A stretch of 64,000 nt of DNA from Bromus sterilis (taxonomy: Eukaryota; Streptophyta; Magnoliopsida; Poales; Poaceae), in NCBI GenBank assembly GCA_950022295.1, contig OX465599.1, forward strand, positions 276,665,501-276,729,500. Reading direction: 5' to 3'. Shown piece by piece: positions 33,242 through 45,088 of this stretch. Within the stretch, counting starts at the first letter, position 1. Every line of letters begins with the position of its first letter. The notes under the pieces are model-generated. The model searched no databases, was not told the origin of the DNA, and saw only the letters and a list, made by a program, of their open reading frames with translations. The position numbers and the translations under genes are program-made.

Positions 33242-33563
33242 AGGGGGGCGCCTGGGGCCCCTGGAGATCCTCTCCGGCTCCAATTATGCCATGAATTTTC
33301 TATATTTTTCAAAAACGCGTAATCTGGAACTTTTATGGAGGTTTCGCGATGTTTCCTTACCGTAATACATACCTTTTCTTATTCTGCTTCTGCTGGTGTC
33401 TGAAATGGGGCTGCAACATAATCTTCATGAGTTGTTGTGTGTATTATATTATATCAACGTTGATGGGATCTCCCGCCATGTAATGCTTGAGTCTTTGCCC
33501 ATTCACAACTTGAGGATTGGTGCCATCAAAATTGTTAATCTTGATTGCACCTGAACGGTAGAC

Positions 33564-36215
33564 TTATTCGATATGAAATGGCCCTTCCCATCTGGAAAGT
33601 AATTTACCTGGAGAAAACCTGAAACGATACCTAAACAATAAAACTTTATCACCAACATTAAATTCGCGTTTCAAAATCCTTCTATCATGCCACTTCTTTA
33701 CCTTTTCCTTGAACATTTTAGCACTCTCGTAAGCTTCACTTCTCCACTCATATAGAGAAGTCAAGTTCATGAGACGCTTTTCACCGGCTAACTTTGGGTC
33801 AGCATTAAGCTCTCAAACAGCCCAGAAGGCTTTATGTTATAATTCTAATGGCAAATGGCAAGCCTTGCCATAGACCATATTATACGGGGACATGCCCATG
33901 GGGTTTTTGTAAGCAGTTCTATATGCCCACAAAGCATCTCTCAACTTCTTTGACCAGTCCTTCCTAGAACTGTTATCTGTCTTTTGCAAGATCAGCTTGA
34001 TCTCTCTATTGGTGAGCTCAACTTTCCCACTGGTTTGAGGATGGTAAGGTGAAGCAATTCTATGATTAACATCGTACTTAGCTAGAGCTTTTCTAAAAGC
34101 TCCATGCATGAAGTGTGATCCTCCATCAGTCATGAGATACCTAGGTACACCAAACCTAGGGAAAATTACATTTTGAGCATTTTCAAAGATGTCTTGTGAT
34201 CAGCACTCTCAGTGGGGATTGCTTCAACACACTTGGTCACATAATCAACAGCTACTAAATTGAGAGTGTACTTGTTTGAAGGAGGAAAAGGACCCATAAA
34301 ATCAAAACCCCAGCAATCAAAAGGCTCAATCACTAGTGAGTAATTCATAGGCGTATCATTCCTCCTACTAATATTACCAACTCTCTGACACTTATCACAA
34401 GATAAAACATAATTTCTAGCATCTTTAAAGAGAGTAGGCCAATAAAAACCTGATTGGAGAACCTTATGTGTGGTCCTCTCACCGGCGTGATGTCCTCCAT
34501 AGGGACTATCGTGACATTGCTTGAGAATGTCCTTCTGCTCATGTTCCGGTATGCATCTTCTCACGATCCCGTCGGGACCTTCTTTGAAAAGATTAGGGTC
34601 ATCCCAAAAGTAGTGCCTCAAATCATGGAAGAACTTCTTCCTTTGCTGAAATGTTAAACCTGGAGACAAATACTTCGCAACGATAAAATTAGCATAATCT
34701 GCAAACCAAGGATCGGAGAGAGATTGTACTTTCACAACGGCAAGTTGTTCATCTGGAAAACTGTCGTTGACTGGTATGGGATCATGTGCTATATCTCCAA
34801 TCCTTGAAAGATTGTCCGCCACCGGATTGTCTGCTCCTTTTCTATCAACAATCTGTAAATCAAATTCCTGAAGAAGGAGTACCCACCTGATGAGTCTTGG
34901 TTTGGTATCCTTCTTCACCATAAGGTATTTAAGAGAAGCATGGTCAGTGTGAATAATAACTTTCGAATAAAAAATATAAGGCCTAAACTTATCACAAGCA
35001 AATTCTACTGCTAAGAATTCCTTCTCAGTAGTAGCATAATTCTTTTGAGCACTATCAAGGGTCTTGCTAGCATAATGTATAACATTCAATTTCTTATCAA
35101 ACCTTTGTCCTAAAATAGCTCCAATAGCAAAATCACTAGCATCACACATAATTTCAAAGGGAAAATTCCAGTCAGGTGGTTGTACTATAGGAGCGGTTAT
35201 CAAAGCTTTCTTAAGAACTTCGAAAGCCTCCTTACAATCTTCATCAAATACAAAAGGAACATCCTTCTGGAGAATATTAGTGAGGGGCCTTGAGGTCTTA
35301 GAAAAGTCTTTGATAAATCTTCTATGGAAACCAGCATGACCGAGAAAACTACGAATACCTTTAATATCCCTTGGATAGGGCATCCTTTCAATAGCTTCAA
35401 TCTTCGCTTTGTCCACTTAAATTCCCCTCTCGGAAATCTTGTGACCAAGCACGATCCCTTCGTTAACCATGAAGTGACATTTTCCCCAATTTAGAACTAA
35501 GTTTGTATCCTCGCATCTCTGCAAAACTTTATTAAGATTGTTGAGACAGTGGTCCAAGGAAGTTCCATAGACGGAGAAATCGTCCATGAAGACTTCCACA
35601 ATCTCCTCACAGAAACCATGAAAAATTGCAGACATACATCTCTGAAAAGTAGCAGGTGCATTGCATAAACCAAAGGGCATACGCCTGTAAGCATAAGTAC
35701 CATAGGGACACGTGAAAGTGGTCTTCTCTTGATATGCGGTGTTAACATGAATTTGAGAGAAGCCAGAGTACCCATCAAGATAACAAAAGTGGGTGTTTTT
35801 AGACAACCTCTCTAGCATCTGATCAATAAAGGGCAGCGGGTAGTGGTCCTTCCTGGTCGCTTTGTTCAACTTCCTGTAATCAATACACATCCTATATCCA
35901 ATAACAACTCTTTGAGGTATTAGTTCATTTTTATCATTAGGAACAACAGTTACACCTCCTTTCTTAGGAACATAATGAACTGGACTTACCCACCTACTAT
36001 CAGCTATAGGATAGATGATACCTGCTGCCAGAAGCTTGAGAATCGCCGTCCTAACCACGTCCTTCATCCTTGGGTTTAACCGTCATTGATGATCAACAAC
36101 TGGCTTAGCATCGGGCTCGAGATTGATAGTGTGTTGGAAAATCGATGGACTGATCCCCTTAAGGTCATCAAGGGTATAGCCCAAGGCACCACGGTGTCTG
36201 CGAAGTGTCTCCAAT
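33564..36215 (-). pseudogene. pol: pol of A1: reverse transcriptase, RNase H, integrase (broken)
   Basis: RT spans about 36215-35420, with KKGGVTVVPN, IDYRKLNKATRKDHYPLPF, LDGYSGFSQIHV, RRMPFGLCNAPATFQRCM and the catalytic FMDDFSVYG (35579-35590), the Athila form of YxDD. RNase H follows (CDASDFAIGAIL, TEKEFLAVEF, HTDHASLKYL). Integrase has the zinc-binding region (HDSPYGGHH, then CDKCQ), the first Asp in CWGFDFMGPF, the second in TDGGSHF near 34130 and the Glu in VELTNREIKL; the tail includes KREFNVGDKVLL. Breaks are TGA at 36083-36085, TAA at 35417-35419, a one-base loss in an A run near 34170, and stops near 33836 and 33800. Two of the stops fit CGA to TGA deamination. It replicated the element RNA and inserted the DNA; it cannot now. 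Confidence 0.85.
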
Positions 36216-36217
36216 AA

Positions 36218-37517
36218 TCACTCTTCTTCGAATCCTGAAAGGTTAGCATTGATAATGAGAGGATATATTTTCTTTTCATCTAAATAGGCATACTTGAGCG
36301 TATCGGGCAATGGTTTGAGGTCAAACACCGGGTCTTCTTTTGGTTCCGCTAGGATCCCCAAAGGCTCAACTGGAGGGTTGTGCTTCAGGATAGCGGTTTG
36401 TCTTGTGAATATTTCGTCTAACTCATTTCTTTCCTGCATATGCATATAATTCTCATGGTCTTCCATATATTGATGTAAAGGATCATTACGAGGAATAGCA
36501 ATAGAAACAATATTTTCAATAATTTTATCATCACTGAGTAAATCAGTACCACGAGGTTGCTTGGAAAATTTAGAAAAGTTAAATTCATATGGCTCACCAT
36601 TGAATTCAACAGAGACTTTACCTTTTTTACAATCTATAATAGAACCACAAGTGCTGAGGAAAGGTCTACCAAAGATAATAGGGCAAAAACTATCTTGCAC
36701 TGAAACAAGTACGAGAAAGTCGGTAGGATACTTTACCTTTCCACATAGGACTTCAACATCTCTCACAATTACAATGGGAGAGATATTTTCTTTGTTTGCT
36801 AGATAAATAGTAACATCGATCTCTTCAAGTTCACAGGGTGAAATATCACCCATGATCTCCTGATAGAGTGAATAAGGAATAGCGCTAGCACTGGATCCCA
36901 GATCGCAAAGCCCGTAATAGTTGTGATCTCCTATCTTGACAGATACAACTGGTGTACTTGAAATTGGACTCTTATTCTTGGCTGTGACAATGTTAGTTGA
37001 AACAACACAAAATTTTATCTTGGAATCTGAAACATCATTAGTAACTAAATCTTTAACCATCGCAACTTGAGGATCGACCTTGATCAGGTCCTCAGGTTCG
37101 TCAGTTCTTCTCCCACTTTTATTTATTATACCTGACACAAAAGAGTGCTCCCTCATCCTTATAGGAAAAGGGGGATTTTCATAAAAAACTACAGGCAAAA
37201 TAGGGCCAGCAACATGAATATCAACAAGTAATTCTTTAAAGGGCTTATGGTACCGAGCCCTCTCTTCTTTCGAAGAGTCAATGTGAGAGGCAAAGTTCTT
37301 ACAGAAATCAATCATAAGCTGGGAATCAAGACCAATCTTCGAAAAAAAGGTATTAAAATAACCAGTTTTCACATAGCTCTCAATATAATCATGCCCATAA
37401 TCTATAGCAAGTTCAATACCTTTATCGATTTCCCAGTCTTCAGTATTCTTTTGGATCCTCTCGATGAGATCCCATTTTTCTTCGACACTTCTTGTTTGGA
37501 ATACCCTGCTAGAGGAG
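36218..37517 (-). pseudogene. C-terminal Gag and protease of A1
   Basis: This continues gag from the B insertion site (SSSRVFQTRSVEEKWDL). A mid-domain (VVFYENPPFPIRMREHSF) follows, then the aspartic protease: catalytic loop GLCDLGSSASAIPYSLY (Asp-Leu-Gly, the Athila form) and flap/C-terminal block CPIIFGRPFLSTCGSIID. After that is the linker to RT (NELDEIFTRQ, PVEPLGI). The frame is open from 37517 to a TGA at 36218-36220, which probably replaced an Arg codon and separates it from RT. It lacks its N-terminus because element B was inserted at 37523-40434. Confidence 0.8.
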
Positions 37518-37522
37518 GCATC

Positions 37523-40434
37523 TGATGGCTTCTCGCCCTTCGTTGGTTACCCCAAGTGGAAGGTTAAGATGTAGCGCAGCAGCAAGTTTCCCTTAGTGAA
37601 GATACCAAGGTTTGTCTCCAGTAGGACTCCAGAGATGATAAGTAGGTGTCACCGGTGCAACTCACGTGGACCTGCACACAGACACAGATAACTTAGTTGC
37701 CAACGAAGTTCAGAGAGGTTGTCAATCTCTCCGGTCTTGTTGTTTACAAAGGATAAAACGCAAGGGATAATAATAGCAACTTGAAAGTAAATGCAGAAAA
37801 GTAAATATAGCATGGAAATAATGATAAGGATATGGACCGGGATACGTGATGTTCGCTAGTGATATCTCTCTCCCAAAATACGATAAAATTGCTATGCGAG
37901 GTAAACAAATTACAGAAAGGCAATTGACAGGATTAAGAACGGACCGCAATGCTAACTATGCTAAAAACGAAAGGAAGAGGTTCAAAAGCACAGGCAGTAC
38001 GCCAAGGTAAGTAGACCAAAATCTATCTTCATCTACTACTAATCATCCACCTTGAGATATCTATCCAGAACATCTCGCTGGTATTAAGTTGCGAGCCCCA
38101 CCCAAAGTGTAAACCCAAAGCAACAGACAACTGCATTAAAAAGAACTCTGCATTTATCTTAGTATAGAGGGTGTACTAGCATAGATCCACCCACTCAACA
38201 CTTATCAGCACAGCACATAGTACCGATACGGAATATGGCGAAAGCACATGACTATTTCTCCTGTGTGTCCTCAAGAACGCTTTAGATTTTATAAGTTCAG
38301 TTGATAGGCCTCTCCTTTGCTCAAAAGGATCGGGCCACTTGTTACTCCTAAGTGCCTTTTACTTTGCTCGCTTTTTACCTTTCTGTCGCTTATACCGAAA
38401 AACCCCTAAAAAGTAATCTTTCAGTTCCTGCAACTATTTCTTTACCAAAGTCACTTGCCAATACCTTCTGCTCCTCGTTGGGTTCGACACTCTTATTTAT
38501 AGAAAACGCTACAAATGATCCCCTACAGTTGAGGGTCATCAGATGCCCCCGTGCATCCCATTCTCCATCGACAATCATCAGTTTTTCCCTCGTCTCACTA
38601 TATTTTTATCACTTCATGCGTTATGTGATATGCTTGGAGCGTCTCGCCCCACCCCCCCTTCGTTGGTTACCCCAAGTGGAGGGTTGAGATGTAGTGCAGC
38701 AGCAGTTTTTCCTCGGTGAAGATACCAAGGTTTGTCTCCAGCAGGACTCCAGAGATGATAAGTAGGTGTCAGCGGCGCAACTGACGCAGACATGCACACA
38801 GACACAGATAACTTTGTTCCCAACAAAGTTCAGAGAGGTTGTCAATCTCTCCGGTCTTGTTTTTTACAAAGGATAAAACGCAAGGGATAATAATAGCAAC
38901 TTGAAAGTAAATGCAGAAAAGTAAATATAGCGTGGAAACAATGATAAGGATATGGACCGGGATACGTGATGTTCGCTAGTGATGTCTCTCTCCCAAAAGA
39001 CGATAAAACTGCTATGCGAGGTAAACAAATTACAGAAGGGCAATTGACAGGATTATGAACGCACCGCAATGCTAAGGGCCAGTTCTTTTCGGCGATTCTT
39101 CCATAATCGTCACTTTCCTCAGCTTTTCCTAGAATCGTCCCCATCCTTCACTCCATATTTTTTTGGCAATCCTATCTAATTAAGGTCTAATTATGTAGAA
39201 TTGTAAAAAAATTATAGTGACGATTCTGGGAGAAGCTGGGAAGAACTGGCCCTAACTATGCTAGAAAAGAAAGGAAGAGGCTCAAAAGCACGGGCAGTAC
39301 GCCAAAATAAGTAGACCGTAATCCAACTGCATCTACTACTAATCATCCACCTTGAGATATCTATCCAGAACATCTCGCTGATATTAAGTTGCGAGCCCCA
39401 CCCAAAGTGTAAACCCAAAGCAACAGACAACTGCATTAAAAAGAACTTTGCGTAAAGTAAAAAATCCTTGCAACCGCGGTAACAAGCACCGTTGTTTTCC
39501 CCCTTGTGGCAACAACACATCCCCTAGACTCATGTTTCTGTCACTCAAGCGTGTCATCGGGGGGCAAGAACCCACAATCGCGCATAACGTTCCCTCTTGG
39601 AGTCACTACCTACTACTTGGCCAAAGCAATAAACAGCAACGGAGAACATGCAAGAATTACTTAGGAACAAAAATATAAGAGATAAAAAAAAATATTACTC
39701 TATCACAATCTGAACATAATCTCATAATCCATCAGATCCCATCAAACTCAGCATAGCAATAGCAGAAAGATTACAAAAGTGCCTTGATCATGTAGGGCAG
39801 CTCACGAGGTCTAAACCATGAAGAAAATAGGGGGGAGGGGAACATCACATAGCTACTGATCACGGACCCATGGTCCAAGGAAAACTACTCATGAGACATC
39901 CGGGGAGCATCCATGGTGGAGAAGAGACTCCCGGAGGTCGGCCCTCCCTCCGGCAGGGTGCCGGGAAGAGGTCTTCTGGTGCTCCCGATCTTGGAAGCGC
40001 GGCGGCGGCGGAACAGAGGCGAGTTTGCGAAATAGGGTTCTGTCTTCAGAGTTTCCCCGTGACGGAGAATAAATAGGCGAAGGGGGGCAGACAGAGGTGG
40101 ACCAGGCGCCCCCCTGGCGCGGCCAGGGGTGGGGCCGCGCCGGGTGGCCGCCTGGGCCCCCTGGCTATCCTCTGGCCCCACTCGGGCTCTTCGCGAAGCT
40201 TCCTGTACGCTGATTTTTCCTGTATTTTTCCCGGAATTTTTCTGACACTTTTTATATGGGGGAAAACTGAAATAGAAAAATAGCAGAAAACAGGAACTCA
40301 AACTGGGGTGCACTGAGTTAATAGGTTAGTCCAAATATGATCAAAAGTGTATGAAAGTGTATCTAGATCATAGCAATATCACACAAAACATGCATGGAGC
40401 AAGCAAAAATTATAGATACGTTTTGGACGTATCA
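37523..40434 (-). mobile_element. Chimeric element B: LTR, captured flank, partial LTR
   Basis: TSD GCATC is at 37518-37522 and 40435-40439. In minus orientation it contains: a full TGATACG-family LTR (40434 to about 38648, carrying a MITE); 106 bp equal to 29265-29370 (38647-38542); 393 bp equal to 29371-29763, the end of the A1 3' LTR (38541-38149); then a partial LTR from CAGAGTTC to the normal end GCCATCA (38151-37523). The LTR/flank junction has lost 18 bp between two GCGAGA copies. The join to the partial LTR has a 3-base overlap. It has no internal domain, PBS or ORF. The U3 hairpin is at 40116-40141, with a TATA box at 40068-40075. Confidence 0.85.
39076..39252. mobile_element. Tourist-like MITE in the LTR of B
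   Basis: This 177-bp insertion has terminal inverted repeats starting GGGCCAGTTCTT, with an inner GATTCT/AGAATC match, and the 3-bp TSD TAA (39073-39075 and 39253-39255). Those are features of PIF/Harbinger-derived MITEs. The interrupted LTR reads through uninterrupted in other copies (GCAATGCTAACTATGCTA). It is noncoding. Confidence 0.85.
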
Positions 40435-40439
40435 GCATC

Positions 40440-40973
40440 CAACATCTCCTTATCCTGACGAGAAAGCCTGGCATAAAAATTTGTAAGTATAACATTTTTG
40501 GTGAGTTCATGGATAGGGCATTTGAACATTAGGGATTTAAGTCTCCCCCAAGCTTGAGCGATGCTCTCTCCGTCGCGAGACCAAAAGTTGTAGATGTAAT
40601 TCCTGTCTCGATGAATTTCATGAAGAGGGTAAAACTTTGTATAAAAGAGAGATATAAGCTCTTCCCAATTAAGTAGATGTGAGTTATCAAGGAGCTTATC
40701 CCAATTTGAAGCTTTACCCATAAGTGATACGGAGAATAATTTCTTCATGAAGAATTCCAGTGACACACCTGCAAGCTTGAATAATGAACATAGTTGTGAT
40801 AAATATAGCAAGGGTTCACCTGGATGTCTATCTCCTGCATAACGATTAGATAAGACATAATTGATAATACCAGATGGTATTTTGTAAGGCACAATTTCAG
40901 TTGGGGTAGGAGTGACCACCACAGTCGTGGGGCGTTTCCCCATAAACAACGATCCAAGAGTAGAGGTGTCCAT
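40440..40973 (-). pseudogene. gag: N-terminal Gag of A1 (interrupted by B)
   Basis: The start is placed at ATG 40973 (MDTSTLGSLFMGKRP), 82 bases after the PBS. An in-frame ATG at 41036 would add a hydrophobic stretch unlike Gag, so it is less likely. The Athila Gag core follows: GEPLLYLSQLCSLF, VSLMGKASNWDKLL, NWEELISLFYTKFYP, and FWSRDGESIAQAWGRLKSL near the break. At RQDKEMLDA the frame runs into the TSD and element B. Coding resumes at 37517 in the same order. It formed the virus-like particle. Confidence 0.8.
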
Positions 40974-41054
40974 AAGGACAAAAGCAGCAACGACAAAATA
41001 AAAACAGAAATATAAAAACTTCCTTACCAGCTTCACTTAATAATAGCGCTACGC

Positions 41055-41072
41055 TCCCCGGCAACGGCGCCA
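41055..41072 (-). promoter_or_regulatory. Primer-binding site (tRNA-Asp type), A1
   Basis: The minus strand reads TGGCGCCGTTGCCGGGGA, 12 nt after the 5' LTR end at 41085. It is identical to the PBS of G and C. Confidence 0.85.
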
Positions 41073-41084
41073 GAAAACAATACT

Positions 41085-41241
41085 TGATGACCCTCAACTA
41101 TAGGGGATCGTTTGTAGCGTTTTCGATAAATAAGAGTGAAGAACCCAACGAGGAGCAGAAGTTATTGGCAAGTGACTTTGGTAAAGAAATAGCTGCAGGA
41201 ACTGAAAGATAAATTTTTAGGGGTTTTTCGGTATAAGTGAC
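41085..41241 (-). repeat. 5' LTR of A1, U5 end
   Basis: This is the last 157 bp of the 5' LTR in sense orientation, ending GGGTCATCA. The rest lies at 59998-61305 beyond element C. Confidence 0.85.
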
Positions 41242-42896
41242 TGATACGTCCCAAACGTATCTATAATTTCTGCTTGCTCCATGCATGTTTTGTGTGACTT
41301 TGCCATGTTTTGCTTGAACTTTCATACACTTTTGAACATATTTGGACTAATCTATTAACCCAGTGCACCCAGCTGCCAGTTGCTGTTTTTTGTTGTTTTT
41401 GTATTTCAGGTTTTCCGGCCATTAAAAGTGCTCCAAAAAATCCAGGAAAATCAGATAAAAAATCAGCATCGTGGAAGCTTCCGAAAACACCAAAGCAGCG
41501 AAGGGGGGCCACCCCCAGGGATCCAGAAGGGTCCCTGGCGCGGCCCCACCCTAGGCCGCGCCAGGAGGCCTCCTGGCTGCTTGGTGGGTCCCCTCGACGC
41601 CCCCTTCGCCTATATTTACCCCCCGTGACGGAAACCCTCAGGACGGACTCCTTTTTCACGATCTCTCCTCTGTTCTGCCGCCGCCGTTTCAAGATCGGGG
41701 CTGCCTGGAGAAGCTGCTCCGGCACCCTACCGGGAGAAGCTACCCCCTCCGGGAGACCATCCATAGCCATGGACGACTCCCGTATGTACCGTGAGTAGTT
41801 CCCCTTGGACCATGGGTCCGTGACCAGTAGCTATGTGATCTATCTCTCCCTCTTTTGTTCTTCCACTTTCGAGTCCTCATGAGCTGCCTCACATGATCGA
41901 GGCATCTATGTAATTTCTGCTGTTGCTATGCTGAGATTGTTGGGATCTGATGGATTATGAGACTATGTTCAGATTGTGATGAGTCATATATTTGGTTCTT
42001 CTCTTTTATATTTTGTTCTTGAGTAAATTCTTGCATGTTCTCCGTTGCGGTATTTTCTTTGGCCAAGTATTTTATTTGAACTCCAAGAGAGAGCGTTATG
42101 CTCGATTGTGGGTTCAGCCCCTTGATGTCTAGCTTGAGTGACAGAAACATGAGACTAGGGGATGTGTTGTTGTCACCAGGGATAAAACAACGGTGCTTGT
42201 ACTTGCGGGTGCAAGGATTGTTTACTTTACGCAAAGTTCTTTTAATGCAGTTGTCTGTTGCTTTGAGTTTACACTTTGGGTGGGATTCACAACTTAATAC
42301 CAGCGAGATGTTCTGGATAGATATCTCAAGGTGGATGATTCGTAGTAGATGCAGATGGATTTCGGTCTACTTACCTTGGCGTACTGCCCATTGCTTTTGA
42401 GCCCTTCCTTTCTTTGCAACATAGTTAGCATTGCGGTGCCTTCATAATCCTGTCAATTGCCCAACTGTGATTTGTTTACCTCGCTAGCACTTTTATCGTC
42501 TTTCGGGAGAGAGACATCACTAGTGAAAATCGCGGGACCCCATTCCATCTTCACATTATTGTTCACACTACCAATTTACTTTCAGTATTTACTTTTCCGT
42601 TGCTATCACTATCATTATTATATCTTGCGTTAATCCTTTGTAAACAGCAAGGCCGGAGAAATTGACAACTCCTCTGTACTCGTTGGGAGCAAAGTTATTT
42701 GTATCTGTGTGCAGGTCCAGGTGAAGTTAGCAACCTAGGTTGTGAACGGCGCCATTTTTCACTTTACCACCTACTTGTATCTCTTGAGTCCTACTGGAGA
42801 CAATCTAAACCTTAGCATCTTCACTAAGGGAAACTTGCCGTTGTGCTACATCAAACCTTCCACTTGGGGTAACCAACGAGGGGCGAGAAGCCATCA
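41242..42896 (+). repeat. 5' LTR of element C
   Basis: This 1655-bp LTR runs from TGATACGTCCC to GCCATCA. The U3 hairpin is perfect (41537-41545 and 41554-41562, loop CCACCCTA), with TATATTTA at 41611-41618, 49 bp downstream. Confidence 0.88.
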
Positions 42897-42906
42897 AGCA
42901 AATTTC

Positions 42907-42924
42907 TGGCGCCGTTGCCGGGGA
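42907..42924 (+). promoter_or_regulatory. Primer-binding site (tRNA-Asp type), element C
   Basis: TGGCGCCGTTGCCGGGGA lies 10 nt after the LTR end, with the AGCAAATTTC spacer shared with E. Confidence 0.85.
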
Positions 42925-43050
42925 CTCAAGTCTACAAGATAGGGGAGTTGCACACTATATTTTACCTTTGCTTTTTAGTCTTTTTAGTTTACCTTTCAGT
43001 TTTTACTTTTGTGTCCTTAATAAAAAATACCAAAAATACCTGCTGCTACT

Positions 43051-45088
43051 ATGGGTTCCAATGAAAACACTAAGTTGTGTGACTTCACTAGTCACAACAA
43101 CAGTGACTTTATCTGCACTCCTATTGCTCCACCTACCACTTCATCACCTTCTTATGAGATTAAACCTGCTCTACTTAACCTTGTTATGAAAGATCAATTC
43201 TCAGGAGCAGGAGAAGATGCTACTTTGCACCTAAACAACTTTATCGAGCTCCGCGACATGCAGAAGTACAAGGAAGTGGATGGAGACATCGTCAAGCTGA
43301 AGCTTTTTTCCTTTCTCTTTGAGAGGAAGAGCCAAAGACTGGCTACAATCTTTGCCCAAGAACAGTATCGATTCTTGGAGTAAATGCAAAGATGCTTTTA
43401 TAGGGAAGTACTATCCCCCTGCTAAAATTATTCAATTGCGGAGTAACATTATGAATTTCAGGCAATTGGATAATGAACACGTTGCCCAGGATTGGGAACG
43501 TATGAAGACGCTTGTCAAGAAATGCCCTACACATGGGCTGACTACCTCGATGGTTATCCAGACTTTTTATGCAGGCTTGAACTTCACCTCGCGGAACCTG
43601 TTAGATTCGGCCGCGGGAGGAACTTTTATGTCAACCACGCTTGGTGCTGCCACAAAGCTACTAGATGAGATGATGCTGAACTACTCTCAGTGGCACACCG
43701 AAAGATCTCCAACTGGTAAGAAGGTAAATTCTGTCGAGGAGATCTCCTCTTTAAATGAAAAGGTTGACCTTATCATGTCTCTACTTACCAAGAAACCTTC
43801 TATTGATCCTCAAGATGTTCCTTTAAATTCTTTGGTTGCTCAGGAGCAAGTAGATGTCAATTTTGTCTCTAGAAACAACTTCAATAATAATGCTTATAGG
43901 AGTAACTTTGGTAGCAACAATCCTAGGCCTTTCCCATCCAACAACTATGGGAACAATACTTATCCTACCACCAGAAACTCCACTTCAGAACTAACGAGTA
44001 TGCTTAGAGACTTTATCACTATCCAAAAGGCCTTCAACAAGAATGTGGAAGAAAAACTAGCTAAATTAGATAATCTTTGTTTGAAGGTAGACAACTTAGC
44101 CCTTGATGTTGAGATGTTAAAAATTAGAACCTCTCCCCTTGAGGAGAGTAAGGTCACTCCTATTAATGCTATCCAGTTACAAATCAATGAAAATATTAGG
44201 ATGATGGCTAAACTTAAAGAGAGATGGGCTAGAGAAAAGGAGGAGGAAGAGAGAACTAAGAACCTTCCTACCTACCACACAGTAGCCACTATCCAAGTAG
44301 TTGAGGATGTCCAAACTGTTAGCACCCATCACACCTCTAGTCCCACTGGACCTATCAATGGTGATGCTACCACCTCCGCCTTAGAAGAGGAAAACTCTAT
44401 GAACATAGAGGCTTTCAAACAAGTGAGCTTAAATAATATCACTACTTCCTTGGTAGATAGTAGTGATTTAGACTTTGACAACTGCACTTTACCAGAAGTT
44501 ATTGGTTTCCTACACAAGATGTCTGGAGACCCCCACACTAGCACAATCAATCTTGCCTTCACAGAGCATATCACAAATGCTCTAATCAAAGTTAGGGAGG
44601 ACAAGCTTATACTAGAAGCCTCCATACCTAGGAAGCTAGAAGATGGTTGGGATCCTATGATAAAAATTAAATTGAATAACTTCTCTTGCTATGCTCTTTG
44701 TGATGTTGGAGCAAGTACCTCTGTTATGCCCAAAAGAATGTATGATATGCTTGAATTGAAACCTTTTAATTCTTGTTCTTTTGGTGTTCGTATTGTTGAT
44801 TCTTCCGTAAAGAAACCTTTGGGGAAGATCGACGATGTTCTTATCATTGTCAATGACAATTATGTTACCGTTGATTTCACTATTATGGACATTGAGTGTG
44901 AACCTTTTTGTCAAATTATTTTGGGACGTCCTTTTCTTCGCACAGTTGGTGCTATCATTGACATGAAAGAGGGAACTATAAAATTCAAATTCCCTCTCAA
45001 GAAAGGGATGGAACATTTCCCTAGCAAAAAGATTAATTTACCTTTTGAGTCCGTCACAAGGGCTAGTTATTCTCTTGAAAAGACTTGA
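43051..45088 (+). pseudogene. gag: Gag-protease polyprotein of element C (one frameshift)
   Basis: The start is ATG 43051 (MGSNENTKLCDFTSHN). Residues 30-90 begin the Gag core (ALLNLVMKDQFSGAGEDATLH). An extra T in a T6 run (43304-43309) shifts the frame. The core continues in the second frame (GRAKDWLQSLPKNS, then KCKDAFIGKYYPP, then MVIQTFYAGLN) and stays open to 45088. An Asn-rich linker (NNFNNNAYRSNFGSNN) and a helical, probably coiled-coil region (VEEKLAKLDNLCLKVDN) follow. The protease domain has loop ALCDVGASTSVMPKRMY (Asp-Val-Gly) and CQIILGRPFLRTVGAIIDM. No zinc knuckle. Unlike G and E, it keeps the whole Gag core, so C is a distinct subfamily. It would form particles; polymerase must come from elsewhere. 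Confidence 0.85.

Noticed and set aside
38148..38541. The A1-LTR piece within B taken as an independent fragment insertion
   Set aside because: It is joined to 106 bp of E and an LTR end in exactly the order found at 29240-29763, so the whole block was copied together.
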